From: Gnetum montanum
Lineage: Eukaryota; Streptophyta; Gnetopsida; Gnetales; Gnetaceae
Length of the DNA stretch: 31,608 nt
Direction: 5' to 3'
Assembly: GCA_015680685.1 (NCBI GenBank)
Contig: MNCI01001365.1
Span: 12,262 to 43,869 of the forward strand
Shown here: positions 20,210-29,300 of the stretch, in pieces
Layout of the letters: each line of letters opens with the position of its first letter
Numbering within the stretch: position 1 is the stretch's first letter
The notes under the pieces: model-generated
What the model was told of the DNA's origin: nothing
What the model saw: the letters and a program-made list of their open reading frames with translations, nothing else
The model's database searches: none
Program-made: the position numbers and the translations under genes

Positions 20210-21240
20210 CTTATGAACTGATGAGAGTAATTGTAATTCTTGTTAACTTCTTCTTTAGAAATCAACTCTAGTAACTTGGTAACTTGAAAGAATCAGGCAT
20301 TGTACCAAATATAATCCAAAGTCTTAATAAAGAATGTTGTTGATCCATCTTCATTAATCATTGCAAAGTAATTTGTAAACTATGACTCTTGATGAGTGTT
20401 ATCCATCAGCATCATCTAGTTCTAAATTCTAGAGCCTAATTATCTACTAAAGATTCAAAGTAAGCAGAATATGCACTGGCTAATGGAATTGTATGCGAAA
20501 TTGATGGAAACATATTCTTCAAGTCAGGTTCATCTTCTAAAGATATTTTTTACATTTTCATATTTTAAGAATTCATAAACACTACTTCCAACTTTTGCAT
20601 TGAAGTCTCCACAAAGAATAAATGGAACTGGATAAGTGTAACTTAGTAATAATTTATTCTTCAAATTTTCTTCTTGCTTAATCAAATATGCTCCTTGACA
20701 CAGTCTAACATTTGAACATGTTGGTTTGGCAATCAAATGTGTGTTAATCATGCATACACATCTTATTGATAGATGAACTTTTAGAATCACTGCTAGGGCT
20801 ATGCGATTTTTTTGAAATCTTAACTGTTCCTTCTTGTCCATCTCTTGAAGTTTTGGAATTTCAAAAATCATATTTTCTAAACTCCATTCAAATCGTTGTA
20901 CCAATTCAAACTTGGTTTCTTTATAAAAGATTGCACAACAATCCATGTTGTGATTTCAACAATATGCTAATCTATATGGCTCAAAAGAAGAACTCCCATA
21001 AGAACCTTTTTGCTTATAAATACCACTGTATCCCATCTTTCCCAAGTCTAGTCGGAATTGATATAGAAACTTCCATGGTAATATTTCTTGTAAGCACAAG
21101 ACATTAGCATCCAAATCTTTTAAGTCTACTAAGATGCATGGATATCGATATTCATGCTAATCCAAGGCCATCACAGTGGATGTTGTTTCTCACTAACTAT
21201 GGATCTTGCAAGCATGTTGTATGTTGTAACTTTCATTCTC
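20210..21240 (-). pseudogene. CCR4-type deadenylase (EEP nuclease domain) relic captured in an LTR element
   Basis: This is a decayed copy of a CCR4/NOCTURNIN-class exonuclease gene. Its living relatives shorten mRNA poly(A) tails, in the CCR4-NOT complex for CCR4 itself. In order on the minus strand I read a start like MKVTTYNMLA (from 21236; family pattern SYNxLA); LKDLDANVLCLQE (about 21120, with the Mg-binding Glu); MGYSGIYKQK; and then the 138-codon frame 20946-20530. That frame holds CCAIFYKETKFELVQRFE, the family block CMINTHL and the catalytic block CGDFN. Further on are FTNY, TLDYIWYN (about 20320) and VTKLLELISKEE. The final SDH catalytic motif is not visible. At least one frameshift and several stops break the frame, so it is not functional. 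The whole domain fits in about 1.0 kb with no evident intron, whereas plant CCR4-family genes are typically intron-containing. It lies in the element's own orientation. Confidence 0.85.
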
Positions 21241-21990
21241 ATTCTTGGATTCTTGTATGGATCATTTCTCTTCATGAGTATCATACTCTTATCAAAACGA
21301 CATTTTCAGTCTCCATGTTTTGCCTTATGTTTTGATTGAAAGATGGATTAATATACCCTTTTCTTGATAGTTTAATGATTATTTTGTTTCTTCAACTAAT
21401 AAATCAACTAATCATTAACTAATATATCAACTAATAATCATTATCTATTTTTATAATTACATTATCTAATTTTAGTAATAATTAATGACATCATATAATT
21501 ATAATAATATGTAACTATATTATCTAATTCTTAGTGGCCTTTCTACTCCCCCTTAAGAACACTAACTCTGATAGTGTAATTAATGACATGCCATAGTAAT
21601 ATTAAGATTATCTGTAAGGGTTATGCACTAAATATTAAAGTCAAAAGGTTGAATTTATGATATAATTCAATTATTAGGTGCCTAGATGATAAATCTAATC
21701 ACACCATTGAGTTCAAAAGGGTGAAAAATGTTGTTAATGACTATTCATATGTTGAAAATGGACATTGTATGCTCGAGTGATGCCAAAATTAAACTTTTCA
21801 AGATCTCAAGGCACTATATTGGGCAAGGAGTAAAAACTAAATTTTAGAGTTCCCTAGGACAGATATGACTTTACCATTGGTCCAAAAGGTTGAAATCTAT
21901 AGGAAACAACTCTTTGTTCATCAAAAAAGGCTTCTAAAATCAAAAGTTATGGCTTCTAGAGTCTTAGACCTTTAGCACAAAAAAGAAAAC
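21241..21990. other. Element interior, AT-rich, no gene recognised
   Basis: The plus-strand frames around 21138-21339 overlap the 5' part of the CCR4 relic and are shadows. Beyond 21340 the DNA is AT-rich, with runs such as repeated AACTAATAATC near 21400-21470. Nothing further is recognised. Confidence 0.4.
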
Positions 21991-22047
21991 TTCCTCAGAG
22001 GTCACCCATCCCAGTTCTACTGCAGGGCAAGCTTGCTTAATTATGGA
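21991..22047 (-). pseudogene. 5S rRNA-like fragment (internal control region)
   Basis: On the minus strand this 57-base block aligns without gaps to the middle-to-late part of plant 5S rRNA as I remember it, with about three quarters of positions identical. The box-C-like stretch GGGATGGGTGACCTC is the best preserved, with ATTAAGC and GCTTG of box A upstream. 5S sequence in LTR elements is known from Cassandra TRIMs, where it lies in the LTRs; here it lies in the interior. Only a fragment is present, so no functional 5S gene is implied. Confidence 0.65.
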
Positions 22048-22399
22048 AATTTTTATTCTTGTGGTTACTAGGACACCAAATTTAATTTTAAAAATTATTT
22101 TTGCAAGTTCCTAATTTAAATTAATGGGTCAATGATGAAAATTTAAATTCTCCATCAAATGATGGGAATTTCAAATTTTTCTATCAGTTTACAAACAATT
22201 GAAACTTTTCTGTCATATAACGGAGAATGGAAATAATGACCATAGTTGCACACTGGTGGTGCCCTAGGTGGCTACTAGATGGTTGAGTGGTGGACAGCAA
22301 TGGGCAAGGACACAGACGAGGTAATCAGTGTAGCAGATGGAGGTGCACGTTGGCGGTGACGATGACAGCAACGATGAAATCAGTAGAAAAGGGTTGCAT

Positions 22400-22720
22400 T
22401 GGGTGGCACAGCCCAGGCCTATGCAGCCCTCTTTTATGGCATGTGTGACCCATCCCTAGGCTTGCACAACCTTGTTTAGGGCCTGCACGGCCCTTTTTCA
22501 AGGTCTACACAACCCTTTTCTAGGCTCATGTGGCCCTTGTTGGGGCCTACATGGCTCTCCTTGACACTCGTGTGACTCTCTACATGACCTATGCAGCCTA
22601 TTGTGCTATCCCTATAGCCCTCCCCTGGGCTTACACAACCAATCTTGGGGTATGCATAGCCTTTTTATGGGATAGTACAACCTATGTCAGGGCCAACATG
22701 GGCCTTGACTAGGCCTACGT
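22400..22720. repeat. GC-rich minisatellite, about 30-bp unit
   Basis: About ten degenerate units with the core AGGCCTACACAGCCCTTTTC (variants GGCTTGCACAACC, GGCCTGCACGGCCC, GGTCTACACAACCC, GGCCTACATGGC). It stands out from the AT-rich surroundings. The 60-codon frame at 22530-22712 is produced by the repeat and is not a gene. Confidence 0.75.
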
Positions 22721-22739
22721 GAGGAGAGGCGATTTTCGG

Positions 22740-23165
22740 TAGTGTCCAAAGAGGCATTTTTTCACAGCACTCGAAGCGATTATCAACAATGCTAGAGGTA
22801 ATTATCGACAAAGCTGAAGATGGTTATCGATGGTGCTAGAGGTAATTATTGGCAACAAATATGGTAGGTGACAAGCAAGAAAATGGTGCAAGTTTCAGGA
22901 ATAGTAGTGGCAGTTGTAGGGCAATGCAAGGGCACACAGCAAGGTAGCAGTGGCTAGCAGGCAATGGCGATTAGCAGGTAGCGGGCACATGGCAATAGGC
23001 AATGGATGTAGCATGGCAATGGGTAGCACAACATTAGGCATTAGGCATGGCAAGTCAAAGGTTGTTCAGAAGTGGCAACAAAGTGTAGACTCATCGTGGT
23101 TACCCTTGTTGTGCAACCAACCCTTGCTGCAAGCCCAGCTATCGCTGGTGGTTGGCTGGCTATGA
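22740..23165. repeat. Low-complexity GC-rich arrays
   Basis: First, units with GCTAGAGGTAATTAT(C/T)G at 22789-22850. Then a run of GGCAATGG / AGCAGG / GGTAGC words at 22890-23060. The plus-strand frame at 22950-23165 has the biased composition of such repeats and no family resemblance. Confidence 0.6.
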
Positions 23166-23289
23166 TGTTGCTGGGTGGCAACAGAGCTAGTTGTGACCTC
23201 ATCCAAAAACGGATTTTTTAAAAAACAAAATTATAATCTATTTTTATGATTATAATTATATTATTATTTATGTTATTAATTAAAACTGA

Positions 23290-23560
23290 ATGAGGGGGTC
23301 TTGGGTTCAAGCCCTTGACCTCCTGTGTTTTTTAAAATATATGTTTATATATATATATTAAAAATAAAACTAAGGAAGGAGGGGGTCTGGGTTTGAACCC
23401 GTGTCCTCTTGTTCACTTTTATTATTATTATTTTAAAAATTTTAAAGTTATTAATATATTATTCAGTTTTTTCATATTTTTTTATTTCATATATTTTTTC
23501 ATTTTTAAAAAAAATGGATTTTTAAAGCTGGTGAGGTTGGGGTTTGAACCCACAACCTCC
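23290..23560. repeat. Three near-palindromic GGGTTTGAACCC boxes
   Basis: GGGTTCAAGCCC (23303-23314), GGGTTTGAACCC (23389-23400) and GGGTTTGAACCC (23540-23551) each sit in a larger inverted context, for example GAGGTTGGGG...CCCACAACCTC around the third. The core resembles the Pol III B box / tRNA T-arm (GGTTCGAANCC). No A box or tRNA gene is seen beside them. The frame at 23393-23632 is a chance frame in T-rich DNA. Confidence 0.6.
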
Positions 23561-24402
23561 CACTTAAAATTTTTTAGTTTTTTTTTTTTAACTTTTTATT
23601 ATTATTTTATTCCACCTTGCCTCAGCGGTTGACATGGCAGTTGATGACAGAGCAAGGGTTTGGTATAGGTAAAAGGAGATTTTAAAGTGATTTCTAACTT
23701 TAAAATTTTGACTTTTTTTGGTTGAAATAATAAATTAATAATTTAATAATTTAATATTATTTTAATGCATGTATAATGAGAAACTTTAAACATTGATATC
23801 TCCCAAACCATAAGTCTAATCGAGACAAAATTTGTACTGTTGGAATCGTCTCGATGAGTACTACGTGTTGGACATAGTTTTAGGGTTAAAAAATGAAATT
23901 GATTTTTCAAGAATTAAAAGGACCAAACTAGCCTATTTTGTTGAACTAACATTTCTAGGCTAACATATGGTAACTTGGAATCTTCTAGATTACTTGGATA
24001 GTGAATTTTAAAAAAACAAGATTAATTCAGGTCATGGTTACTAAATTTCTTAAAATAAATTTAACAATGACCCTAATTAATTAATAATTATAGTATTAAG
24101 ATGGGTAAGAGTTACCTGGACCGGTGGATCATTATCTTACCAACATCTCTTGTAATTGATGAATCTTGATGAGGTGTGATCAAATCTTCATTGGTTAATG
24201 ATATCCATGAAATAATTTTGTTAGTTGCATGCCTAATCCCTTATTCATGAAATCAATGTAAAGGTATCTTCTGACTTACATCATAAACATACGGTACATC
24301 CAGTGATGATCAATGACTTTCCCTGTGTTGTGGCTTCAAGGTTCATCATCCAATTCATGTTGTAGTTAGCCCATGGTTCTGAATGGTCCTTGGATCATGG
24401 TT
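23561..24402. other. Element 5' leader region, no gene recognised
   Basis: This is AT-rich and non-coding in appearance. It contains the CpG-retaining phrase TGGAATCGTCTCGATGAGTA (23841-23860) after an otherwise unremarkable stretch. In minus orientation it is the leader that follows the primer-binding site. Confidence 0.4.
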
Positions 24403-24415
24403 GCCTTTGATATCA
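24403..24415 (-). other. Primer-binding site of the nested element (tRNA-iMet-like)
   Basis: The minus strand reads TGATATCAAAGGC two bases after the LTR end. The usual initiator-tRNA site TGGTATCAGAGC differs at three positions, two of them G-to-A. The position is exactly right; the match is moderate. Confidence 0.6.
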
Positions 24416-24417
24416 AT

Positions 24418-24991
24418 TGTGACATCCCATCCCTGGATGTCATGACAAACATCAAATATACAATATATTAGACATTATGCGTACAAAGAAAATATACCAA
24501 ATGCAAAATATATGTGATATTTGACATTATGTATAAGGGAAATAATAGGAAAAATGTAGAAAGACAAAGAAAAGAATGCTTTATTGATATGGAATGGAAT
24601 ATCCATATTGTGCTTTGAGAGTGTTCCTTGGGATTTTCTTCCTTTGCTATCTATCCCTTAGAGGTAATCTAGCACTACCACCATGGTTAAGCCTATAACT
24701 CAGCTAGAAGGAATTGCTAGTCCACTTCCTATCCCACTTCACTTGACTTTCATGAATTACCCATACTGGCTCTACCACTCCATGTGGGCATGACCTCTAA
24801 CCTTTAGTATAAATGCCTTAGGTCAAATCCCCAAAGGTTACCTTAAGAGACACATCTGTTATTACAACATGCCCTTTCGGGTCTTTATCACAACTACCCT
24901 TTTGTGTCTTGTTAAGATGACAATAACACTTATTATAAAGAGACATCATCTTCATTAGGCAACAGCATCATTTGGGAATGGGGATGTGACA
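24418..24991 (-). repeat. 5' LTR of the nested element
   Basis: 574 bases, the same length and termini as 19180-19753 and colinear throughout by eye. Followed by the target duplication CTTAG. Confidence 0.93.
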
Positions 24992-24996
24992 CTTAG
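24992..24996 (+). repeat. Target-site duplication, right copy (CTTAG)
   Basis: Identical to 19175-19179. Confidence 0.9.
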
Positions 24997-25581
24997 AATC
25001 TCCTTTCCCTTACCACAAGGTATAGAACAATTGCAAAAATAATGAGTACCATACCTTTAAGTATTACCCTTGATCCTCCTTGATGAAGTCCCTTGATCTT
25101 TGCCACTCTCCTAGCTTTGATCCTTCACCTCCCATGACTCACAAGGTAAGAACTCTCCTTGATCAATACCATACACCATCTTGGACTTTGAAGATCTCTT
25201 GGTCCCTTTTATGAAGCTCTTGGTTCCCTCCCTTGAAACCCTTGAGTATTAAGCACTCCTCTGCTCATTAAGAGATACTTGAGAAATCCTTTTTTCATTG
25301 ATATTTACCTCATTAGACCCTTTATCTTCCTTTCCTTCTTGATGGCTACAAGATATTCTATCAATTTTCCTCAAAATATTTCCCATGTTAATCTTCAATT
25401 TCTCCTTTACTTTAGAAAGAACTTCTTGCATTTCAACCATAAAAGCTTTAAAGGAGTCCTTGAACTTTTGAATCTCTTGTCTAAGTTCTTGATTTATCTT
25501 CTTCTTTGGAGCCATACCTAAAGCAACAAGAATGATGTCCAAGATAAAATACAAAAATATCCACAACAATGTTCCTTTCAT
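24997..25581 (-). pseudogene. N-terminal part of the split gag-like protein
   Basis: The minus-strand frame starts at 25581, or more likely at the internal ATG near 25515 (MAPKKKINQELRQEIQ), which begins a Lys/Glu/Gln-rich, heptad-like segment typical of Gag N-terminal coiled coils. The frame runs open to 25249. It continues with stops and frame changes through basic, Ser-rich sequence to the insertion point at 24996, where it is cut by the nested LTR element. The remaining part resumes at 19174 on the other side. With one target duplication removed the open phase appears to continue across the junction, which supports the nesting order. The family is not recognised beyond 'gag-like'. Confidence 0.5.
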
Positions 25582-25619
25582 TCAAAGAAAACACCAAGCT
25601 TCAACATAGAAGTGTGGAA

Positions 25620-25795
25620 ATATCCAATGCCTCCATACAAGTTCCCATAGATCCTGGAACCCCCTAAAGTCATCAAAATGAGTCAAAAACACCCTAAGAC
25701 TTACCAAAACATCCCAAAATCATCCTTAAAAATCAACACAAAAAGACACATATCATGTAAGGTTGAACAAAGGGATCAGAAGAGGTCTCCCCACA
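25620..25795 (-). repeat. Truncated 5' LTR of the split element
   Basis: A direct repeat of about 17885-18056 (shared words CCTGGAACCCCCTAAA, AATCAACA, AAAAAGACACATA, AGAGGT.TCC). Only the first roughly 175 bases of the 897-base LTR remain. The rest, with the primer-binding site, appears deleted before the gag-like frame at 25581. Confidence 0.65.
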
Positions 25796-26399
25796 CCTCT
25801 TGGTCCTTCCCCCTTTTCTCAAGGCATAAAGATCATGAATTAATTTTAGTTCTAACATAAGAAGAATCATATTGGTTTCATGATGAAAACCTCTTATTTA
25901 TAGAAATTGGAGGGATGAATGATGTGCTCTAATATCTTTATACAATTGCTTTACCAATCATCTTCATAGTATAGTCCACTATCCATAGAACAATGTTGGC
26001 CTATATAAATGATAGTTCTTATTAATGATAATGAAAAATTTGAAATTAAATGAACTTAATTAAATACTTAAAAGAAAATTAACTTTTAAAAAAAGAAAAG
26101 AATAAAAGAAAATAAAAAATTGCAAGAATTAGAAAACATATAAAAGTTTACAAAAATAAAAAGAAATTATTAAAAAAAATTGAAAATTCATGTCCTTACA
26201 AGATCTTAGGACAAATGGGTATCTCCCTATGACTCAGTTGAAGAGTGAAGATACAAAAAATGGAACAAGCCTAGCCATGGATCAAGGTATCGATGGAGTT
26301 TCTAGTTACTAGAAAATCCTTAAAAGATTTCACTTATTGCATGATGACCAAAATTAACTTATCTAGACAATTAGAGTGGTAAATCTTCATGGTGCCTAA
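25796..26399. other. AT-rich DNA, no gene recognised
   Basis: Includes an A-rich stretch at about 26030-26190 (AAAAGAAAATAAA-type) with no coding sign. From about 26240 it may hold the decayed 3' end of the gypsy pol that follows. Confidence 0.4.
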
Positions 26400-27486
26400 A
26401 TGGAAAGTGGAGTGGATAACGTAGGATTCTTTCCACAATGTTTGGAATTTTTTTCATTAAGGGACATGTATGGGGTTCCAATGGAGAACCTTATCTCATG
26501 GTTGGAAGTTCACTTTTTATATTTTAGCATTGTGGCATTGTTTTGTGTGTGCCTTATACATTTTGTTCATCATAAGGGCTACTTGTCTATTTTTTTTCTA
26601 GAATGTTGAGGTTCATGAGATATTCTTTATTTGCTAGACTAATTTTGAGTTTAAGTTCATAAGTTGTGTTAAGTGTGCATAATTCTACTTTTATTAGAAG
26701 TTTTGATAGCTTACCGTACACCAACTCATAGAGAGAGTAGCCTATAAGGAAGTTCCAAGTGGAGTGGTAGGCTCATAAGGCATCATTAAGTTTCATGCCC
26801 TAATCTCATATATACCTACTAATAGTCCTAGTTAGGATTCATGTGATTTTTTTATTTGTTACTTCTAATTAATCATTCTATTAGGGACAATATGGTGTTG
26901 TTATTTTATCTTCTATTCCTAAGCATCTCATTAATTATCTAAAAGTAGCTCCTATAAAGTGAGTTTCATTATTAGGAATTAGTGTCCTAGGCATACCAAA
27001 CCTATTTACTACGCTTTGTTGAAATAAATTGATTGTAGTCATGGATGTACAATCTATAACTACTGTAGCATCTACCCATTTCATGAAATAGTCCATTGCA
27101 ATGATGATGTAGGATTTCCTATTTGACATGGGCATGATGGAACTCATAAAATAAATTATCCATAAATTGAAATATTTTAATGGCTAGATCCATTGCTAAG
27201 AACCCTTCAACCTTGTAGTTATTCCTTCATATCTTTGGCACTAGTCATAGGACTTGATAGGTTAATGTGCATCTCTAAAGATTATGGGCCAAAAGTATTC
27301 TTCCATGAGAATTTTGATGATCATTCTCATCATTGTATAGTTATCTATAGTGACTGAAAATGTCAATGCCTGGAACACTGAGAGTTTCATAGGCACACAT
27401 CCTAACCCCAAGTCCATGTGAGGGCCTACTCGAGGTAGAGATAGGGTGCCCTGAATAGTCTTATTGATCGAACAAGGACTTATCAT
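26400..27486 (-). pseudogene. Ty3/gypsy integrase relic
   Basis: Integrase inserts the element's cDNA into the host chromosome. Reading the minus strand from 27486, an H2C2-type zinc-binding region is recognisable by EEYFWPIIFRDAH followed by SYD, stop, CQR (about 27310-27220). The RVE catalytic core follows in the frame 27147-26935: AMDYFMKWVDA carries the first catalytic Asp and RFGMPRTLIPNNETHF the second site, where the expected Asp reads Asn. Beyond a stop come decayed matches to the E-site region and to ALWAYHSTWN..IGYSLYELVYGK (about 26760-26690), the conserved block before the C-terminal domain. Stops and the lost Asp make it inactive. The plus-strand frame 26400-26609 is a shadow. 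Its neighbour upstream (RNase H) is separated by an LTR-like insertion. Confidence 0.85.
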
Positions 27487-28038
27487 ATGTAATCAAGGTG
27501 TAGCATGGTTAGCCACGATGCTGATGCAAAATGGTGCTAAGTGTTTAAATGGTTTCAATGGTGTTAGTGGGTGTGAGCATTGTCAAAATTTTCAGTGAAA
27601 AATGAAGGTGCCAACGTGCGGGGATAGCTACCCAAGCACAGCTATGTGCTAAAATGGTAGCAAATGCAAATAAAGGGAGAGAGAATGAAACACCACCCCA
27701 AATGAGGTTGAGTGTAGTTAACTCTAGAAGGGGTTAAAAGGTATGTAGTGTACAACAAGTATAGTGGACAGCGTAGTCATAGTCTCAGGAGTGTCTGGCC
27801 ATGAAGACTGACATTCCACTGTGGTGGCTATGCTTGTCAAGCTGGCTACCACAGTGTGCAGTAGGCTGTAGTGGTTTACGACGGTATGTGACTTTGCCTC
27901 TCTCCAACACTAGGATGCCAATGTCAAACAACTCAAATTTTTGCCAACTTGCAAATTTTCCAACCTTGAATCTTTCTCAATGCCCAAATTTGCCAACCTA
28001 TTTCAATTTTTCCAACCCCTAAAAGATTGAGGGCAGAG

Positions 28039-28048
28039 GTATTTATAG
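28039..28048 (-). promoter_or_regulatory. TATA box of the inserted LTR-like sequence
   Basis: The minus strand reads CTATAAATAC, the same ten bases as at 5744-5753 on the plus strand. Confidence 0.6.
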
Positions 28049-28104
28049 GGCTAGGTTTAGCATGAAACATAACATGGCTTCCATGTGGTAGAGGGGACAA
28101 TTGG

Positions 28105-28655
28105 GACTATGTTGTCACCCAACTACACTTTCCACTAAGGCTGGTGGTGCTGTGTTTTTTTGTGCTTTTCTGGACTCTACTAGACTGTGAGACTATGACT
28201 AAGCTACCAGCTGCATGTATATGCGTCGAGAGGACCACAATGTACCTTAAAAAATGCAACTTTGGAGACTACGCTCCAAGACTATGCTCTCCACTATCTT
28301 GTGTGGGGTTGAGCATAGTTACAATTTTTGGAACAAAATGGATACAAAAAAGATGAATTTTTCTAACTACACTTGTTGGAGATGAGTTGGAGATGAGCTA
28401 AATGTCAATGCTACATTGTGGAGGCCTTTGGAGGCTGTTCTAGCTAACTACACTTTGGACTAGGGGAAAGTGTAGTCCACACTTCGAAAAAATTTTGCAT
28501 AAAATGGCTATGTACTAACTACGCTCTCCATGGGAGGCTAACTACGCTCCTGACTAGGGGTGAGCGTAGTCCCAACACTTGTCAAAATTTTCAAAAATTG
28601 GCTTCCAGTTGACTACACTTGACTACGCTCTAGGCTAGTGGAAAGCATAGTCTCA
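28105..28655 (-). repeat. Tandem array of 80-90-bp units each with a hairpin
   Basis: The clearest units start near 28265, 28445, 28535 and 28617. Examples: ACTACACTTT pairs with AAAGTGTAGT around GGACTAGGGG (28445-28475); ACTACGCTC faces GAGCGTAGT around CTGACTAGGGGT (28536-28570); GACTACGCTCT faces AAAGCATAGTC around AGGCTAGTGG. The loop word GACTAGGGG and the trailing words CAACACTT and AAAATTTT recur. Confidence 0.7.
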
Positions 28656-28879
28656 ACACTTAGAAAGTTTTGTGCCCAAGATGTCAAATTCCAACTATGG
28701 TGGTGTTTCATTATCTTCATAAGATTCCTTATGTGTATCTTGGAGAATTCTAGTTTGATTTTCATTAGACACACACCATCACACCAAGTCATCTACGCAT
28801 ACCTTATAGATATTTTTCTCTATCTTCATGTAGTGCTTAACTTAGTAAAGGAAGTGTATCCCGTTTAGTAGGAGCCTCC

Positions 28880-29300
28880 TGTATGAGTAAGTATAAGAAG
28901 AAGTTTGTGAGCATCATTTGGCTACTTCTAGTGTGATCATTATTGCCTTTTCAAAGAGGATTTCATTAGGAAATTTATCAAATGGAAGCTCTTCATTAGC
29001 CTTGTTGTCCTATCTTAACCAAAAAAATGATTTATAACAATGTTATTAGTTTCCTTTTTTTCAATCATGGTAGGATCAAGTTCTTATAGGATCACTAGCC
29101 ACCATATGATATGGGGGTTAACCACTAGCTTATTCATCAACAAGCATATTACACTATGATTTGTGTGCATAAAGACTAGATATGAATACACATAGTGCTT
29201 GAATTTTTCTATTATCACTAGTTACTTTTCTATTGTGGTGTAGTCAATATGTGCACTTGAAATACTCAATCTTGTACAATGGATATAGTAGGGGCATTTT
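28880..29300 (-). pseudogene. Ty3/gypsy RNase H relic
   Basis: RNase H degrades the RNA strand during reverse transcription. The minus strand reads, with stops, a series matching the family: DYTTIEK then LVIIEKFKHYVYSYLVFMHTNHSVICLL (family pattern NYTTxEKELLA....F+.YL....V...TDH..L..L, where the catalytic Asp of TDH reads Asn), then NPHIIWWLVIL and DPTMIEKKETNNIVINHF (family pattern R..RW.L.LQE....I....G..N.VADxLSR). It lies between reverse transcriptase (right) and the inserted LTR-like block (left). Not functional. Confidence 0.75.

Larger units (their letters stand above)
19180..24991 (-). mobile_element. Complete nested non-autonomous LTR retrotransposon carrying a host gene relic
   Basis: The 5.8-kb element is delimited by two 574-base LTRs, a perfect 5-bp target duplication, a polypurine tract beside the left LTR and a primer-binding site beside the right LTR, so it lies on the minus strand. 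The 4.66-kb interior holds no recognisable gag, reverse transcriptase or integrase. A faint pol-C-terminus-like stretch may be present just before the polypurine tract. It does hold a CCR4-type nuclease relic (20210-21240), a 5S-rRNA-like fragment (21991-22047), two low-complexity GC-rich arrays and three near-palindromic boxes. It sits inside the reading frame of an older minus-strand element. The two LTRs differ at roughly one base in ten in the first 150 positions compared by eye, with no indels, so the insertion is old. Confidence 0.9.
27490..28660 (-). repeat. LTR-like insertion splitting pol, with hairpin-repeat array
   Basis: This stretch lies between integrase and RNase H of one pol gene, which are normally close, so it was inserted. 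It has a minus-strand TATA box (28039-28048) and, upstream of it in that orientation, an array of hairpin units (28105-28655). These are the features of an LTR promoter. No second copy is in the window, so a solo LTR is the simplest reading. End points are approximate. The open frames 27801-28022, 28144-28356 and 28638-28868 have no family resemblance. Confidence 0.5.

Noticed and set aside
21138-21339. Plus-strand 65- and 61-codon frames as small membrane proteins
   Set aside because: They overlap the start of the minus-strand CCR4 relic and are its shadows.
21991-22047. Functional 5S rRNA gene
   Set aside because: Only about 57 of the roughly 120 bases resemble 5S, with many mismatches and no terminator run at the right place.
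22530-22712. 60-codon Ala/Tyr-rich frame as a membrane peptide
   Set aside because: It is generated by the 30-bp minisatellite units.
23303-23551. tRNA genes at the GGGTTTGAACCC boxes
   Set aside because: No acceptor stem, D-arm or anticodon arm can be drawn around any of the three boxes.
23393-23632. 79-codon Phe-rich frame
   Set aside because: It translates T-rich low-complexity DNA and one of the GGGTTTGAACCC boxes; no coding signal.
26400-26609. 69-codon plus-strand frame as a gene
   Set aside because: It is antisense to the decayed integrase C-terminal region.
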